From: Paenibacillus_V sp046244365
Lineage (GTDB): Bacteria > Bacillota > Bacilli > Paenibacillales > NBRC-103111
Length of the DNA: 64,000 nt
Reading direction: 5' to 3'
Assembly (NCBI RefSeq): GCF_046244365.1
Contig: NZ_CP176395.1
Coordinates: 4,650,001-4,714,000 of the forward strand
In this document: piece by piece, positions 26,155-34,135 of the stretch
How positions within the stretch are numbered: position 1 is the first letter of the stretch
Layout: each line of letters opens with the position of its first letter
Notes under the pieces: generated by a model
What the model was told of the DNA's origin: nothing
The model's input: the letters and a program-made list of their open reading frames with translations, nothing else
Database searches by the model: none
Program-made: the position numbers and the translations under genes

Positions 26155-27290
26155 AACCGTTGATCGCGTTCGAGCTGCGAAAAATCTTAATCCTCAGAGT
26201 CTGGGTGGCCATGGCTGCTTGTTTGGCGATAGCCGCCGTCTATTTCGTGGATCATTATCCGTCTGGAATGAATAGCATCTTGGCTGTGGAGAAAGAAAAA
26301 CCGGAGCTTGTAGCCGCCCATATCGGGCCGGTTCAAGCGGATCTGGCTCAGAAGTATGCGTTTCGGCTGAAGGAGGAGTACGCGGAGAACAGCATCGGTA
26401 CGGATGAAGAGAAAATCTACCGCATTGTGGAGCAAAAATATGCTTCGGCCGCTTATCGTGCGGACCTTTTTAACAAGAGCCTTGCCCAATTCAGTCAACA
26501 GAAGAGGCAGCTGGAACCGCAAAAAGCGGAAGCCCCTTTCTTATACAAGGATGCCGTTAAAAAACTGGGCATGATGGAAAAGGTCGATCCACCAGGATTT
26601 TTTGTAACAAGGGATTGGGAGCAGCTGTTTCTGTTTATTTCCGGCAGTCCCGGTCCCGGACCCCTGTTTATAGCTTTTGTGATTGCGCTGGCGTTGGCGC
26701 CGCTTTATTCGGGAGAAACCGGCTACCGGATGGATGCCCTCATTCTGTCCAGCAGGCATGGAAGACGGCGCATCGTTGCTGCAAAGCTGACGGCTGGCTG
26801 GTTGTTTACAGCCGGTTGGGTTACCGCTTTTTACGGAATATGCGCGCTGCTGAGCTGCCTACCCTATCGTTTTATCGGGTGGAACGCGCCGCTCAACAGC
26901 AATTATCTCTTCGATGAAAGTCCCTATGCGTTAACCCAGCTTCAGGGCTTGCTTTTGCAGTACCTGATCACTTTAGCGGCGGCAAGCGCGTTTTTTCTAT
27001 TGACGGCCTTGATCTCGGCAGCCTTCAAGAGCAGTATGAGCAGTCTCGGCTTGGCCTTAACCATGGTCATCGTCCCGTTCCTTTCACTGCCTGGTCTTCT
27101 CGGTAAAATTATGCTGCTGTTTCCAACCAAAGTGATGTGGAGCAGAAACTTGATCGACCACTACATGTCGTACAACCTTTTCCATACTCCTGTCCTCTAC
27201 CTGCCCCTGGCCTTAAGCGTCATGGCGGTGCTGGGAGCTTTCGTTCTTCCCCTGATATCCAAGGCGTTTGAACGCCGATTGAAGATGTAG
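26151..27290 (+). CDS. ABC-2 type transporter permease
   Basis: 379 residues from ATG 26151, which overlaps the ATPase stop (ATGA) and has AAGGAGA upstream. One membrane segment at the N-terminus, a soluble loop of about 120 residues rich in charged residues, then five more segments in the C-terminal half (LFIAFVIALALAPLYSGETG carries the typical ABC-2 'E-x-G' turn). It forms the membrane half of the exporter with the preceding ATPase. Confidence 0.85.
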   Translation: MKPLIAFELRKILILRVWVAMAACLAIAAVYFVDHYPSGMNSILAVEKEKPELVAAHIGPVQADLAQKYAFRLKEEYAENSIGTDEEKIYRIVEQKYASAAYRADLFNKSLAQFSQQKRQLEPQKAEAPFLYKDAVKKLGMMEKVDPPGFFVTRDWEQLFLFISGSPGPGPLFIAFVIALALAPLYSGETGYRMDALILSSRHGRRRIVAAKLTAGWLFTAGWVTAFYGICALLSCLPYRFIGWNAPLNSNYLFDESPYALTQLQGLLLQYLITLAAASAFFLLTALISAAFKSSMSSLGLALTMVIVPFLSLPGLLGKIMLLFPTKVMWSRNLIDHYMSYNLFHTPVLYLPLALSVMAVLGAFVLPLISKAFERRLKM

Positions 27291-27299
27291 TCAGTTGAA

Positions 27300-27334
27300 A
27301 AAAGAGAGTCGGATCATTCCTCAAGCGCTCTTTT
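27300..27334 (+). terminator. Terminator of the sigma / ABC operon
   Basis: AAAAGAG (27300-27306) and CTCTTTT (27328-27334), ten bases past the permease stop. Confidence 0.5.
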
Positions 27335-27406
27335 GGTGCGGAAGCCATCTACAATGCATTGGGATACTGATACCTTAATTCGTTTTCGTTTCGCTCCATT
27401 CTGTGC

Positions 27407-27609
27407 CTAGAGTCTTTGCAGCGTCTTCACAAGCACTGCCTCGTTTTCCCTATGTAAATCGGTTTCATGAAAAGAATCCGGAGTCGTTTTTTGAATGACT
27501 ATATCTCCGACATTGGGACGAATTGCAGGATGAACTTCCCACCCAGGAGTCCTTGGTTCGAGTGGCTTTCCAGTACATCAATCACAAATAGAGCAACGTT
27601 ATTATCCAT
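27407..27609 (-). pseudogene. Isochorismatase-like cysteine hydrolase, frameshifted fragment
   Basis: ATG at 27609 with GGAGG upstream reads MDNNVALFVIDVLESHSNQG, the usual first strand of isochorismatase-like proteins. The frame then fails, but a second frame gives WEVHPAIRPNVGDIVIQKTT and PDSFHETDLHRE, the conserved strands of the same family, before a TAG at 27409. Central and C-terminal parts with the catalytic Cys are gone. Confidence 0.7.
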
Positions 27610-27711
27610 ACATAGCCTCCATGGTTAGATTTTAGCTATTAGTATTTAGCGTATATCCACCTCATATTATTGCAACTTATTGAACTGACTTTCGATAAAT
27701 TTTTCAACATT

Positions 27712-27765
27712 TCTGCCCTTTAGCGGAACAGGCTTCCGACGATGCCGGCAGCCTGTTGTCATGAT
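27712..27765 (+). repeat. Family-1 repeat, copy 6
   Basis: TTCTGCCCTTTAGCGGAACA followed by the hairpin AGGCTTCC ... GGCAGCCT and the tail TGTTGTCATGA, very close to copy 1 at 8079. It lies 5' of the isochorismatase remnant. Confidence 0.6.
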
Positions 27766-27782
27766 ACCTCTCTTATCCGTTA

Positions 27783-27880
27783 GCGCAATCATCTTTTAAC
27801 AAAATATGATTCAAAATCTTGGTTATTTCGGCGTAACCTACTACTTTTGAGCCTTCTTGAATAGATATCGTTTTCCCTCA
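27783..27880 (-). pseudogene. Remnant resembling the C-terminal part of an elongation-factor-like domain
   Basis: The minus strand reads GKTISIQEGSKVVGYAEITK then ILNHILL. (G/R)xI.I.EGSKVVG.AEIxKIL is typical of the EF-Tu-like beta-barrel found in small Bacillota proteins. No start codon is present, so only a scrap is left. Confidence 0.4.
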
Positions 27881-27915
27881 ACAGGTTTGTCTTTTTTCTA
27901 TTATGTCCCATTTGT

Positions 27916-28266
27916 TTAGTCGAACCTAAAGTCGATGTTGGCTTGAAGTTTTGTTACCGAAGATAGACGTTTTAGATCTTCGATATTTGTTAAGAGGTAT
28001 TCTGAATTATAACTAAACCCACCAGTTAAAGTGGTCCTTACTTGCTTTTCAACGCTGTATTTGGAAGTTGATATTGAATAGGTAAGATACAAATCACCAT
28101 TTCGAGTTATCTGTTCAAGTGACAAAGTAAAATCCTCTGGAGACATAGCATGGATACTGCATTTTGCTGATAAATCCCCTTGCTCGAGACGGTCAATAAA
28201 ATGGATCAACTCGTCAATTGAAAACCAGATATCTACGTTCCAGCCGGTGAATTTGTTATCAAGCAC
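27916..28266 (-). pseudogene. Small protein with an immunity-like fold, 5' end probably broken
   Basis: 116 codons from a GTG at 28266 that has no ribosome site. The content (WNVDIWFSIDELIHFIDRLE ... FTLSLEQI) resembles single-domain immunity-like proteins of the WapI type, though this is only an impression. The frame stays open upstream to about 28345 without a start codon. A second frame in 28275-28420 reads NPKTDYDFRIYSDDRNSHIT, which looks like the lost N-terminal half. A frameshift near 28270 is the simplest explanation. Confidence 0.5.
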
Positions 28267-28446
28267 ATCAATAGAACAAGCTAAGCTTGGATGTTGGCAT
28301 GTACGTACTGTTCTAATGAGAAAGTTATATGCGAATTTCTATCATCGGAGTAAATCCTAAAGTCATAATCTGTTTTTGGATTAAAAATAATACATCCCCC
28401 ATTCCGAGATTACGTTCTATATTTCGGCTTACTTACTACACAATCC

Positions 28447-28499
28447 TTCCTATTACTTCAACAAAATGAAGGAGGAGCCGCCTCTTGACAAGCTCCTTC
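28447..28499 (+). repeat. Family-1 repeat, copy 10
   Basis: TCCTATTACTTCAACAAAA (diverged box) followed by GAAGGAGGAGC ... AGCTCCTTC. It lies 5' of the immunity-like gene. Confidence 0.5.
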
Positions 28500-28535
28500 G
28501 CAATCGTATCCGTATAATAGTTTTTTAGTATTGAT

Positions 28536-28970
28536 TTATATACGAATTGTCCCATTTAACCAACCTTTTATAAAACTTGATAAAGAAGAACTAATCCATG
28601 TTCTACTATCATCTTCATGGTTCCATACATAAATATCTTCTTTTACAATCTTCCCGTTTAGGATTGGAAAAGCAAATTGATCTCCATTTCCAGCATCAGA
28701 GAAAAACAAAAGATGATCAAATGGCATATAGAGTTCTTTAAAATCATTATTTTTTCTAAATTCTTGATTGTCTTTTTTTATACGTTCAAGTGTCCAAATA
28801 ATATCACAACCGTATTCACCAATTACCCCATTACTCTCGAGCAAGAATTCCTTTAATGAATCTGGTAGGTCGACTTGAAGTAAGCTTTCCACTTCTAACA
28901 GTTGAGATTCTGTGACAGGCACATGAAACTTAATATCATTTGTCAGTTCCTTTATTAGATCCATCCACAT
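28536..28970 (-). CDS. SMI1/KNR4 (SUKH) family protein
   Basis: 144 residues from ATG 28970; a GTG four codons earlier sits too near the AAGGCGG site. SUKH signatures are visible: the start VTESQLLEVESLLQVDLPDSLKEFLLESNG, DIIWTLERI, LLFFSDAGNGDQFAF and a closing VWNHEDDSRTWISSSLSSFI. Such proteins often neutralise contact-dependent or polymorphic toxins. No toxin gene is present here, so this would be an orphan immunity gene. Confidence 0.85.
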   Translation of the reverse strand: MWMDLIKELTNDIKFHVPVTESQLLEVESLLQVDLPDSLKEFLLESNGVIGEYGCDIIWTLERIKKDNQEFRKNNDFKELYMPFDHLLFFSDAGNGDQFAFPILNGKIVKEDIYVWNHEDDSRTWISSSLSSFIKGWLNGTIRI

Positions 28971-29045
28971 ACTGTTTTCCACCGCCTTGATTTATTGATT
29001 CATTTGAAACTTCCACATATCTTCCGAAAATCCTTGTTATACATA

Positions 29046-29093
29046 ATTGCCCTTAGTTGATAAAAGGCAGCCGAATCTCTCAAGTCGCTGCCT
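29046..29093 (+). repeat. Family-1 repeat, copy 7
   Basis: TTGCCCTTAGTTGATAAA followed by GGCAGCCGA ... TCGCTGCC. It lies 5' of the SUKH gene. Confidence 0.55.
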
Positions 29094-29218
29094 CAAATGC
29101 CTTTATTGAGCTCGTGCTCGTTAGTTTAGATCCACAGTTACTCCTCAAGATTGCTTACCGTGATTGTTTACTCCTTTAAGATAGGAATCAATCGTTTCAA
29201 AATCTGCGCAACAAATTA

Positions 29219-29395
29219 TTAACTCCGACTATTGGGCATGGAGAAAAAGCCCATTGTTTGGGAAGCATATCCCCTTTCGCTGGGATCAACGTGTATATAA
29301 TAACCATCGATAAAGTCATTTTGAGCCAGTCTTAATAATTCCTGCGCAAAACCTAGTCATTTTAAAATATCTTCTCCTAACTCATATCCAGACAT
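29219..29395 (-). pseudogene. Short broken gene, unknown family
   Basis: ATG at 29395 reads MSGYELGEDILK, an in-frame TGA, then LGFAQELLRLAQNDFIDGYY and IHVDPSERGYASQTMGFFSM before a stop at 29219. The same frame on both sides of the stop suggests one inactivated gene. The remaining 29396-29811 interval holds the family-2 repeat and the MerR promoter. Confidence 0.45.
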
Positions 29396-29490
29396 AGTAA
29401 CGGTAACTGGCGTTACCTACCCAGTGACCTTGAAACGTCAATCCACCTACTTTTTCAGTTTTACAATCATCAGTTACTAATCGACAGCAC

Positions 29491-29572
29491 CTCCGACACT
29501 TGACCTTATAAAATCAAAAGCCCACAAGTTATGCGGGTTTGAATCGTTCTACGTTCTTGTCGTCCGACAATT
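29491..29572 (+). repeat. Family-2 palindromic repeat, copy A2 (left arm decayed)
   Basis: Carries the small hairpin CCCACAAGTTATGCGGG, identical in this stretch to A1, and the right box GTTCTTGTCGTCCGACAA. The left arms have decayed to CGACACTTGACC. Confidence 0.55.
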
Positions 29573-29740
29573 ATTATGGACGGCTTTCTTTTTGTCGGCT
29601 TTCACCGGCTAGTTGCGACTAGCTTGCATTGGACATAAACGAAAAGAATCCGGCCGCTTCGGTGCCGATAGTCGATTCGCCCCAGGTCCCTAAAGGACAA
29701 TACCCCTTTTTCAAGCTAATAGCAAAAAAATTCATTTTGC

Positions 29741-29773
29741 ACTTGAAGCTTACGTTAAGTAATGAATTATGAT
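29741..29773 (+). promoter_or_regulatory. MerR-type promoter with 19-bp spacer
   Basis: TTGAAG (29743-29748), 19 bases, TATGAT (29768-29773). The spacer holds the dyad ACTT ... AAGT (29741-29760). An over-long 19-base spacer with a dyad is the mark of promoters twisted open by MerR-family activators, here probably the product of the next gene. Confidence 0.55.
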
Positions 29774-29817
29774 GTGGATACCGGTAAAAACCTAGCGCGC
29801 AAAAAAAGGGGATGATC

Positions 29818-30318
29818 ATGAAACTGGAGTGGAAAGTTGGAGAACTTGCAAAATTAGCAGGATTAACGGTTCGTACATTGCGATACTACGACCAGATCGG
29901 TTTGTTGCCATCCGGTCATACTGACTCCGGACACAGGATTTATACCGAATCCGATATTGCACGCCTACAACTAATTCTGTCAATGAAGGAGTTCGGCTTG
30001 TCGCTGGATCAGATTAAATCAGTAGTTGTCGGCGATCATTTCAGCCTGTTAGATATCGTCTCCCTTCAGATTGCTCGTCTAAAAGAAAATATTAGCGTTC
30101 AACAGAAGCTTTTACAGGAATTAGAGCGTTTAACAAGCCTTATGCAGAGTAAAGAACCTTTAACAATTCTGGATTATACCAAAAAATTAGGCGCCATTAG
30201 GATGAATCATGAGAAATATTTCGCCGAACGGAAAGCGATCTGGGATTCACACCTCGACCGGCTTGGTGATTATCTTGAAGAGCATCCGGATGAGCCGACC
30301 TTAGGGAGGACTACATAA
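29818..30318 (+). CDS. MerR-family transcriptional regulator
   Basis: 166 residues from ATG 29818 (AAAGGGG upstream; an ATG at 29812 is too close). Winged helix-turn-helix WKVGELAKLAGLTVRTLRYY then DQIGLL and SGHRIYTESDIARLQLI, followed by a coiled coil (KENISVQQKLLQELERLTSL) and a short C-terminal helix region without metal-binding Cys. It senses an organic ligand or protein rather than a metal. Four bases separate its stop from the next gene, so the three genes form one operon, probably self-activated. Confidence 0.92.
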   Translation: MKLEWKVGELAKLAGLTVRTLRYYDQIGLLPSGHTDSGHRIYTESDIARLQLILSMKEFGLSLDQIKSVVVGDHFSLLDIVSLQIARLKENISVQQKLLQELERLTSLMQSKEPLTILDYTKKLGAIRMNHEKYFAERKAIWDSHLDRLGDYLEEHPDEPTLGRTT

Positions 30319-30321
30319 ACG

Positions 30322-30762
30322 ATGAACGAACGATCCGCAAAACACTCTACCTTTGTTATCGAGCGTAATTATAACGCATCACCCGAGAGGGTATTCGCCG
30401 CTTGGTCTGACGCGTCGACCAAAGCCAAATGGTTCCCTAAAGCCGACGAGTTCGACTTCCGAATCGGCGGGCGGGAGATTAACCGCGGAGGCCCGCCGGG
30501 AGGGTCGATCTACACGTTCGACGCCTGCTACCAAGAGATCGTTCAGAACAATCGCATCGTTTATACCTACATCATGGACCTGGGAGAGACGCGGATATCG
30601 GTCTCCGTGACGACAGTGGAAATCAGGCCGTCGGACAGCGGTACACAGCTTATCTACACGGAACAAGGCGCCTTCCTTGATGGTCATGATGCGCCGGAAC
30701 AGCGCGAGCACGGAACGAAATATATGTTGGATAAGCTGGGCGATTTTTTGAAGAACGAATGA
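30322..30762 (+). CDS. AHSA1/SRPBCC-domain protein
   Basis: 146 residues. The helix-grip fold is recognisable: FVIERNYNASPERVFAAWSD, AKWFPKADEFDFRIGGREIN, QEIVQNNRIVYTYIMD and a closing EHGTKYMLDKLGDFL. Proteins of this type (COG3832) bind hydrophobic ligands. Its stop overlaps the transporter start, so it may bind the compound that the MFS protein exports. This link is inference. Confidence 0.9.
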   Translation: MNERSAKHSTFVIERNYNASPERVFAAWSDASTKAKWFPKADEFDFRIGGREINRGGPPGGSIYTFDACYQEIVQNNRIVYTYIMDLGETRISVSVTTVEIRPSDSGTQLIYTEQGAFLDGHDAPEQREHGTKYMLDKLGDFLKNE

Positions 30763-32351
30763 CGAACACAATGAACGGAACTGAGATGAAGGCCGGCATG
30801 CGTGAATGGGTCGGGCTCGCGGTTCTTGCCCTGCCCGCCCTTCTTGTCTCAATCGATCTCTCCGTTATGATTCTTGCACTGCCGCACATTGGCGCCGACC
30901 TCGGCGCCGACAGCGCCCAGCAGTTGTGGATCATCGACATCTACGGCTTCATGCTCGCCGGGTTCTTGATCACCATGGGGACGCTGGGAGATCGGATCGG
31001 CCGCCGCAAACTGCTGTTGATCGGCGGGGCCGCATTCGTCATAGCCTCGATAATGGCAGCATTCTCCCGAAGCGCTGAGATGCTCATTGCGGCCCGCGCA
31101 CTACTCGGTATAGCGGGGGCGACTTTATCGCCTTCTACTCTAGCCTTGATAAGCAACATGTTCCGTTCCCATAAGCAGCGCTCCCTCGCGATTGGCATAT
31201 GGTTAACGTGCTCCATGGGCGGCATGGCCCTCGGGCCGGTGGTTGGAGGTATCATGTTGGATCATTTCTGGTGGGGCTCGGTGTTCCTTCTGGGCGTGCC
31301 AGTTATGTTGCTTTTACTTATAACCGGACCCTTGTTGCTGCCCGAATACCGGCACCACGAATCCGGCCGGCTGGATTTGACCAGTGTCGCGTTATCCCTG
31401 GGCGCCATCCTGCCGGTAGTATACGGCCTCAAGGAAATCGCCAAATACGGTCTGCAGATGGTGCCTGCGCTGTTAATACTGGCGGGCGTCGTCCTCGGCA
31501 CGGTGTTCGTGTTGCGGCAGCGCAGGCTGACTAATCCCCTGCTGGACCTGCGCCTGTTCGCGAGTCCCGGATTCAGCGTTGCACTTGGCGGCATGTTCGG
31601 TATTACACTGACAGGAGCGACCATGCTCTTCATCGCGCAGTACCTTCAATTTGTGCAAGGAATGTCGCCGCTTCAGGCAGGGTTGTATATGCTCCCAGGG
31701 GTAATGGCCTCGATGGCCGGTATGCTTCTCTCGCCGCTTATCGCACGCCGGATCCGACCGGCTCGTCTTATCGGAACGGGTCTATTGGTATCTACTGCGG
31801 GCTGTTTTCTACTGACCCAGGTGGGGGTTGAGTCAGGTCTCACATTTCTGGTGCTCGGGTACATCTGCTTCAGTATAGGTGCAGCTCCGCTCCCGAGCCT
31901 GTCCAGCGACCTTGTCGTTGGCGCTGCCCCGCCAGAAAAGGCGGGATCGGCGGCCTCCATGCTTCAAACCAGCGGTGAATTCGCCTTTGCGCTGGGCATC
32001 GCAGTCTTTGGCAGCATCGGTACGGTCGTTTACAGCAACCAGGTGGCGAACTCTATTCCTGCCGACTTGCCGGCATCCGCGGTACAAGCTTCCCGCGACA
32101 GCTTGGCCGGTGCCACGGCTATAGCGGAAGGCCTCTCCGAACAAGCCGGCAAGGTACTACTCACCGGCGCACGTGAAGCCTTTACCGGCGGGATGCACGC
32201 CGTTGCGGCAGCCAGCGGCGCTATCATGCTCGCTATCATCGTCCTTGTCACTACGCGGCTTCGGCATTTAAGACCAATCGGAGAGACTCAGTCTAACCAA
32301 GCCGGCAGTATTCCAGAAGCAGCACCCGGCGCTGCCAAAAAATCAAGTTAG
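30759..32351 (+). CDS. MFS drug transporter, 14-helix DHA2 type
   Basis: 530 residues with about 14 hydrophobic segments. Motif A-like GTLGDRIGRRKLLLIG follows TM2, and motif C-like GMALGPVVGGIMLD lies in TM5, placing it among proton-driven multidrug exporters (QacA/LfrA/SmvA group). D32 in ALLVSIDLSVMILALP is the conserved acidic residue of TM1. It overlaps the previous gene by four bases. Codon use is GC-rich compared with the genes at 8-20 kb. Confidence 0.92.
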   Translation: MTNTMNGTEMKAGMREWVGLAVLALPALLVSIDLSVMILALPHIGADLGADSAQQLWIIDIYGFMLAGFLITMGTLGDRIGRRKLLLIGGAAFVIASIMAAFSRSAEMLIAARALLGIAGATLSPSTLALISNMFRSHKQRSLAIGIWLTCSMGGMALGPVVGGIMLDHFWWGSVFLLGVPVMLLLLITGPLLLPEYRHHESGRLDLTSVALSLGAILPVVYGLKEIAKYGLQMVPALLILAGVVLGTVFVLRQRRLTNPLLDLRLFASPGFSVALGGMFGITLTGATMLFIAQYLQFVQGMSPLQAGLYMLPGVMASMAGMLLSPLIARRIRPARLIGTGLLVSTAGCFLLTQVGVESGLTFLVLGYICFSIGAAPLPSLSSDLVVGAAPPEKAGSAASMLQTSGEFAFALGIAVFGSIGTVVYSNQVANSIPADLPASAVQASRDSLAGATAIAEGLSEQAGKVLLTGAREAFTGGMHAVAAASGAIMLAIIVLVTTRLRHLRPIGETQSNQAGSIPEAAPGAAKKSS

Positions 32352-32410
32352 TTGCATTGCAAAGTAATGATGAATTAAAGAAACCAACCAGTACGAGTGC
32401 ATTTATTGGG

Positions 32411-32445
32411 TTGAGGGAGGGATTCGAACCCCCGAAACGAGTTAA
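32411..32445 (-). other. tRNA 3'-half-like sequence (T arm)
   Basis: On the minus strand it reads GTTTCGGGGGTTCGAATCCC then TCCCTC: a complete T stem-loop with the invariant GTTCGAAT. Upstream bases do not fold into the D and anticodon arms and no acceptor partner is present. It is therefore a fragment, such as is left where an element recombined into a tRNA gene. Confidence 0.5.
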
Positions 32446-32470
32446 ACTGTTCGCGTATGCGGCGGGGGAA

Positions 32471-32569
32471 TGGGATAAAGTTCTTGTCATCACCGAATAA
32501 CAAGAACTTTATCCCATAAAATGAAAAAGCCGCATTATATGCGACTGTTACTGAGGTAATGTTCTTGCC
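32471..32569 (+). repeat. Family-2 palindromic repeat, copy A3
   Basis: TGGGATAAAGTTCTTGT (32471-32487) with its exact complement at 32500-32516, then AAAAGCCGCATTATATGCG and the third box ATGTTCTTGCC (32559-32569). It lies between two converging genes and could end both transcripts. Confidence 0.65.
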
Positions 32570-32701
32570 ACCCGACATAGTTTCATTGATTACGCGGCAA
32601 ATAGTAAGATCAAGTTCCGTGAAGTTACTTTTTTTTCAATAACCGGCCAGAATGGTACTGGATAAGCCAACATTATCCCCAGCCCTTCTGCTTATGTTCG
32701 C

Positions 32702-33175
32702 TTACGACATGAAATTCGGGATCAATTGCACCTGGAGCACCGGCATACTCTCTTGAATGCGCTTTCGCAATTGCTCGTCGCTTTGATGCTTTTCCAGCTC
32801 CTGCTGCTTTAATTGCTTCACCTTGCGGAGCGAGCCGGTCAGCTCGGTTAAGTCGATCGGCTTCAGAATATAGCCGTAAACCTCCAAATTAATCCCGCTT
32901 TTCAAATAATCGTAATCATCGAAGCAGCTCATGAAAATAAACTTCGTTTCTGGCAGCTCCTCTTTTATTTTTTGCGTCATTTTTAATCCGTCCTTAACGG
33001 GCATGGCCACGTCTGTCAAGACAAAATCGGGCCGCAGTTGCATCGCTTGCTTGTACCCGTCCTCACCGTCGATGGCAAGACCGACTACCTTGATGCCAAG
33101 CTCGTCCCAATCCGTCAAACCTTGGATGCCGGTGCGATCCGCGCGGTTGTAATCCACAATGAGAATCGTGAACAT
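32702..33175 (-). pseudogene. Truncated YesN-type response regulator (receiver only)
   Basis: 157 residues from ATG 33175 (GAGAGG upstream). The receiver domain is present: phospho-acceptor D55 (LTDVAMP) and K105 (LKPID). The acidic pocket, however, reads VDYNRAD, with one of the two Asp residues replaced by Tyr. After a coiled linker the protein stops at IPNFMS, where full-length relatives continue for some 350 residues to an AraC helix-turn-helix. No kinase lies next to it. Probably a decayed gene; a stand-alone receiver is less likely. Confidence 0.65.
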
Positions 33176-33288
33176 TGGCTTCCTCTCCCATTTCACTTAT
33201 TTCCCAAAACAATCCATGTTTCATATATACCACGCCAAAACGATGCTTGTCCAAGAACAAAAAAGCATTGGGGTTGCCAGCCTTTCAC

Positions 33289-33328
33289 AAATGACAAGAA
33301 CTGGAGCTTTGTCCCATTCTGAGGACAT
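33289..33328 (+). repeat. Family-2 palindromic repeat, copy A4 (right half only)
   Basis: ATGACAAGAACTGGAGCTTTGTCCCAT resembles the right arm of the other copies, with a 3-base insertion; the left arm is missing. Confidence 0.4.
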
Positions 33329-33329
33329 A

Positions 33330-33360
33330 AAAAAAACATCGCCGCATTACTGGCGATGTT
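33330..33360 (-). terminator. Terminator of the AHSA1 gene at 33359
   Basis: AACATCGCC and GGCGATGTT arms (33335-33343, 33352-33360). On the minus strand the stem overlaps the stop codon and is followed by TTTTTTTATG. Confidence 0.75.
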
Positions 33361-33868
33361 AATTACAATGGTCTGCCAAATATTCTTCGAGTTGATCGAA
33401 AGTTCCTCCGAAGCCCGCCTGCATGGATTCGAACATGCCTTCAAAGAAGCTTCTCTCATCCTCAGTTGCGTTGATCGGTCCGCTGCATAAGGTCATTGTG
33501 GTTATACCGTTATTTTCACTAAAGGTCACCGTATTTCGAATTTCCAGCGGGATTAAATCGCTAAATGGAGCTCGGACAATGTTGCCCGCCTCATCTGAAA
33601 AGCTGTTGACCCAGACAATCTTTTCAAAAGCTTCGATTTCCTGATACACAAATTTACCCCACATTTGATTACCTTCAGAAGATTGCATGTTGTAGTGAAA
33701 AAAACCGCCCGGACGGAAATCCAATTGCGCGACACTTATTTCAAATCCTTTCGGTCCCCACCATCGCTTCAGATGTTCGACCTCGGACCATGCTTTGAAT
33801 ACAAGCTCACGCGGCGCATTGAGTACACGTGTTATAACTAACTCCTTACCTTCCGATCTCACTGTCAT
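33359..33868 (-). CDS. AHSA1/SRPBCC-domain protein
   Basis: 169 residues from ATG 33868 (GGAGG seven bases upstream). Helix-grip signatures: VITRVLNAPRELVFKAWSEV, LKRWWGPKGFEISVAQLDFRPGG, YQEIEAFEKIVWVNSF and a closing FEGMFESMQAGFGGTFDQLEEYL. This is the classic COG3832 pattern, more canonical than the copies at 30322 and 54787. No regulator is adjacent. A perfect palindrome lies 61 bases upstream (33929-33950). Confidence 0.88.
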   Translation of the reverse strand: MTVRSEGKELVITRVLNAPRELVFKAWSEVEHLKRWWGPKGFEISVAQLDFRPGGFFHYNMQSSEGNQMWGKFVYQEIEAFEKIVWVNSFSDEAGNIVRAPFSDLIPLEIRNTVTFSENNGITTMTLCSGPINATEDERSFFEGMFESMQAGFGGTFDQLEEYLADHCN

Positions 33869-33928
33869 ATCCATTCCTCCATTTCCATTTCTCAATATAA
33901 ACTCTTGATTAAAATATACTTCAATTAG

Positions 33929-33950
33929 AATATTCCTGTAAAGGAATATT
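33929..33950. promoter_or_regulatory. Perfect 9-bp inverted repeat upstream of the AHSA1 gene
   Basis: AATATTCCT, four bases, AGGAATATT. It lies in the likely promoter region of the gene at 33868 and could be an operator. No regulator gene is nearby. Confidence 0.4.
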
Positions 33951-34056
33951 GATCTGCGCGATAGAGGGGTACCACTCGGTACCTCCTAGGCGTATCAAAA
34001 AAATCTATTGGAAACTAAGCCTTTAAAACGGCAAGCAGTCGTTCAATGTTGCAATG

Positions 34057-34109
34057 CTGCCTACTACTTTCATGAAACATCAAAGAGGAGCTGTCCTTGC
34101 GGCAGCTCA
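34057..34109 (+). repeat. Family-1 repeat, copy 11
   Basis: CTGCCTACTACTTTCATGAAA (diverged box) followed by GAGGAGCTGTCC ... GGCAGCTC. It lies upstream of the AHSA1 gene at 33868 and just past the cyclase stop. Confidence 0.5.
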
Positions 34110-34135
34110 ACCCTATCGTTCTCCGCTAGGACATT

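Noticed and set aside
33966..33995. T-box-like sequence (minus strand GTGGTACC)
   Set aside because: Only a short GTGGTACC match; no specifier loop, no terminator pair and no tRNA-linked or amino-acid gene downstream.
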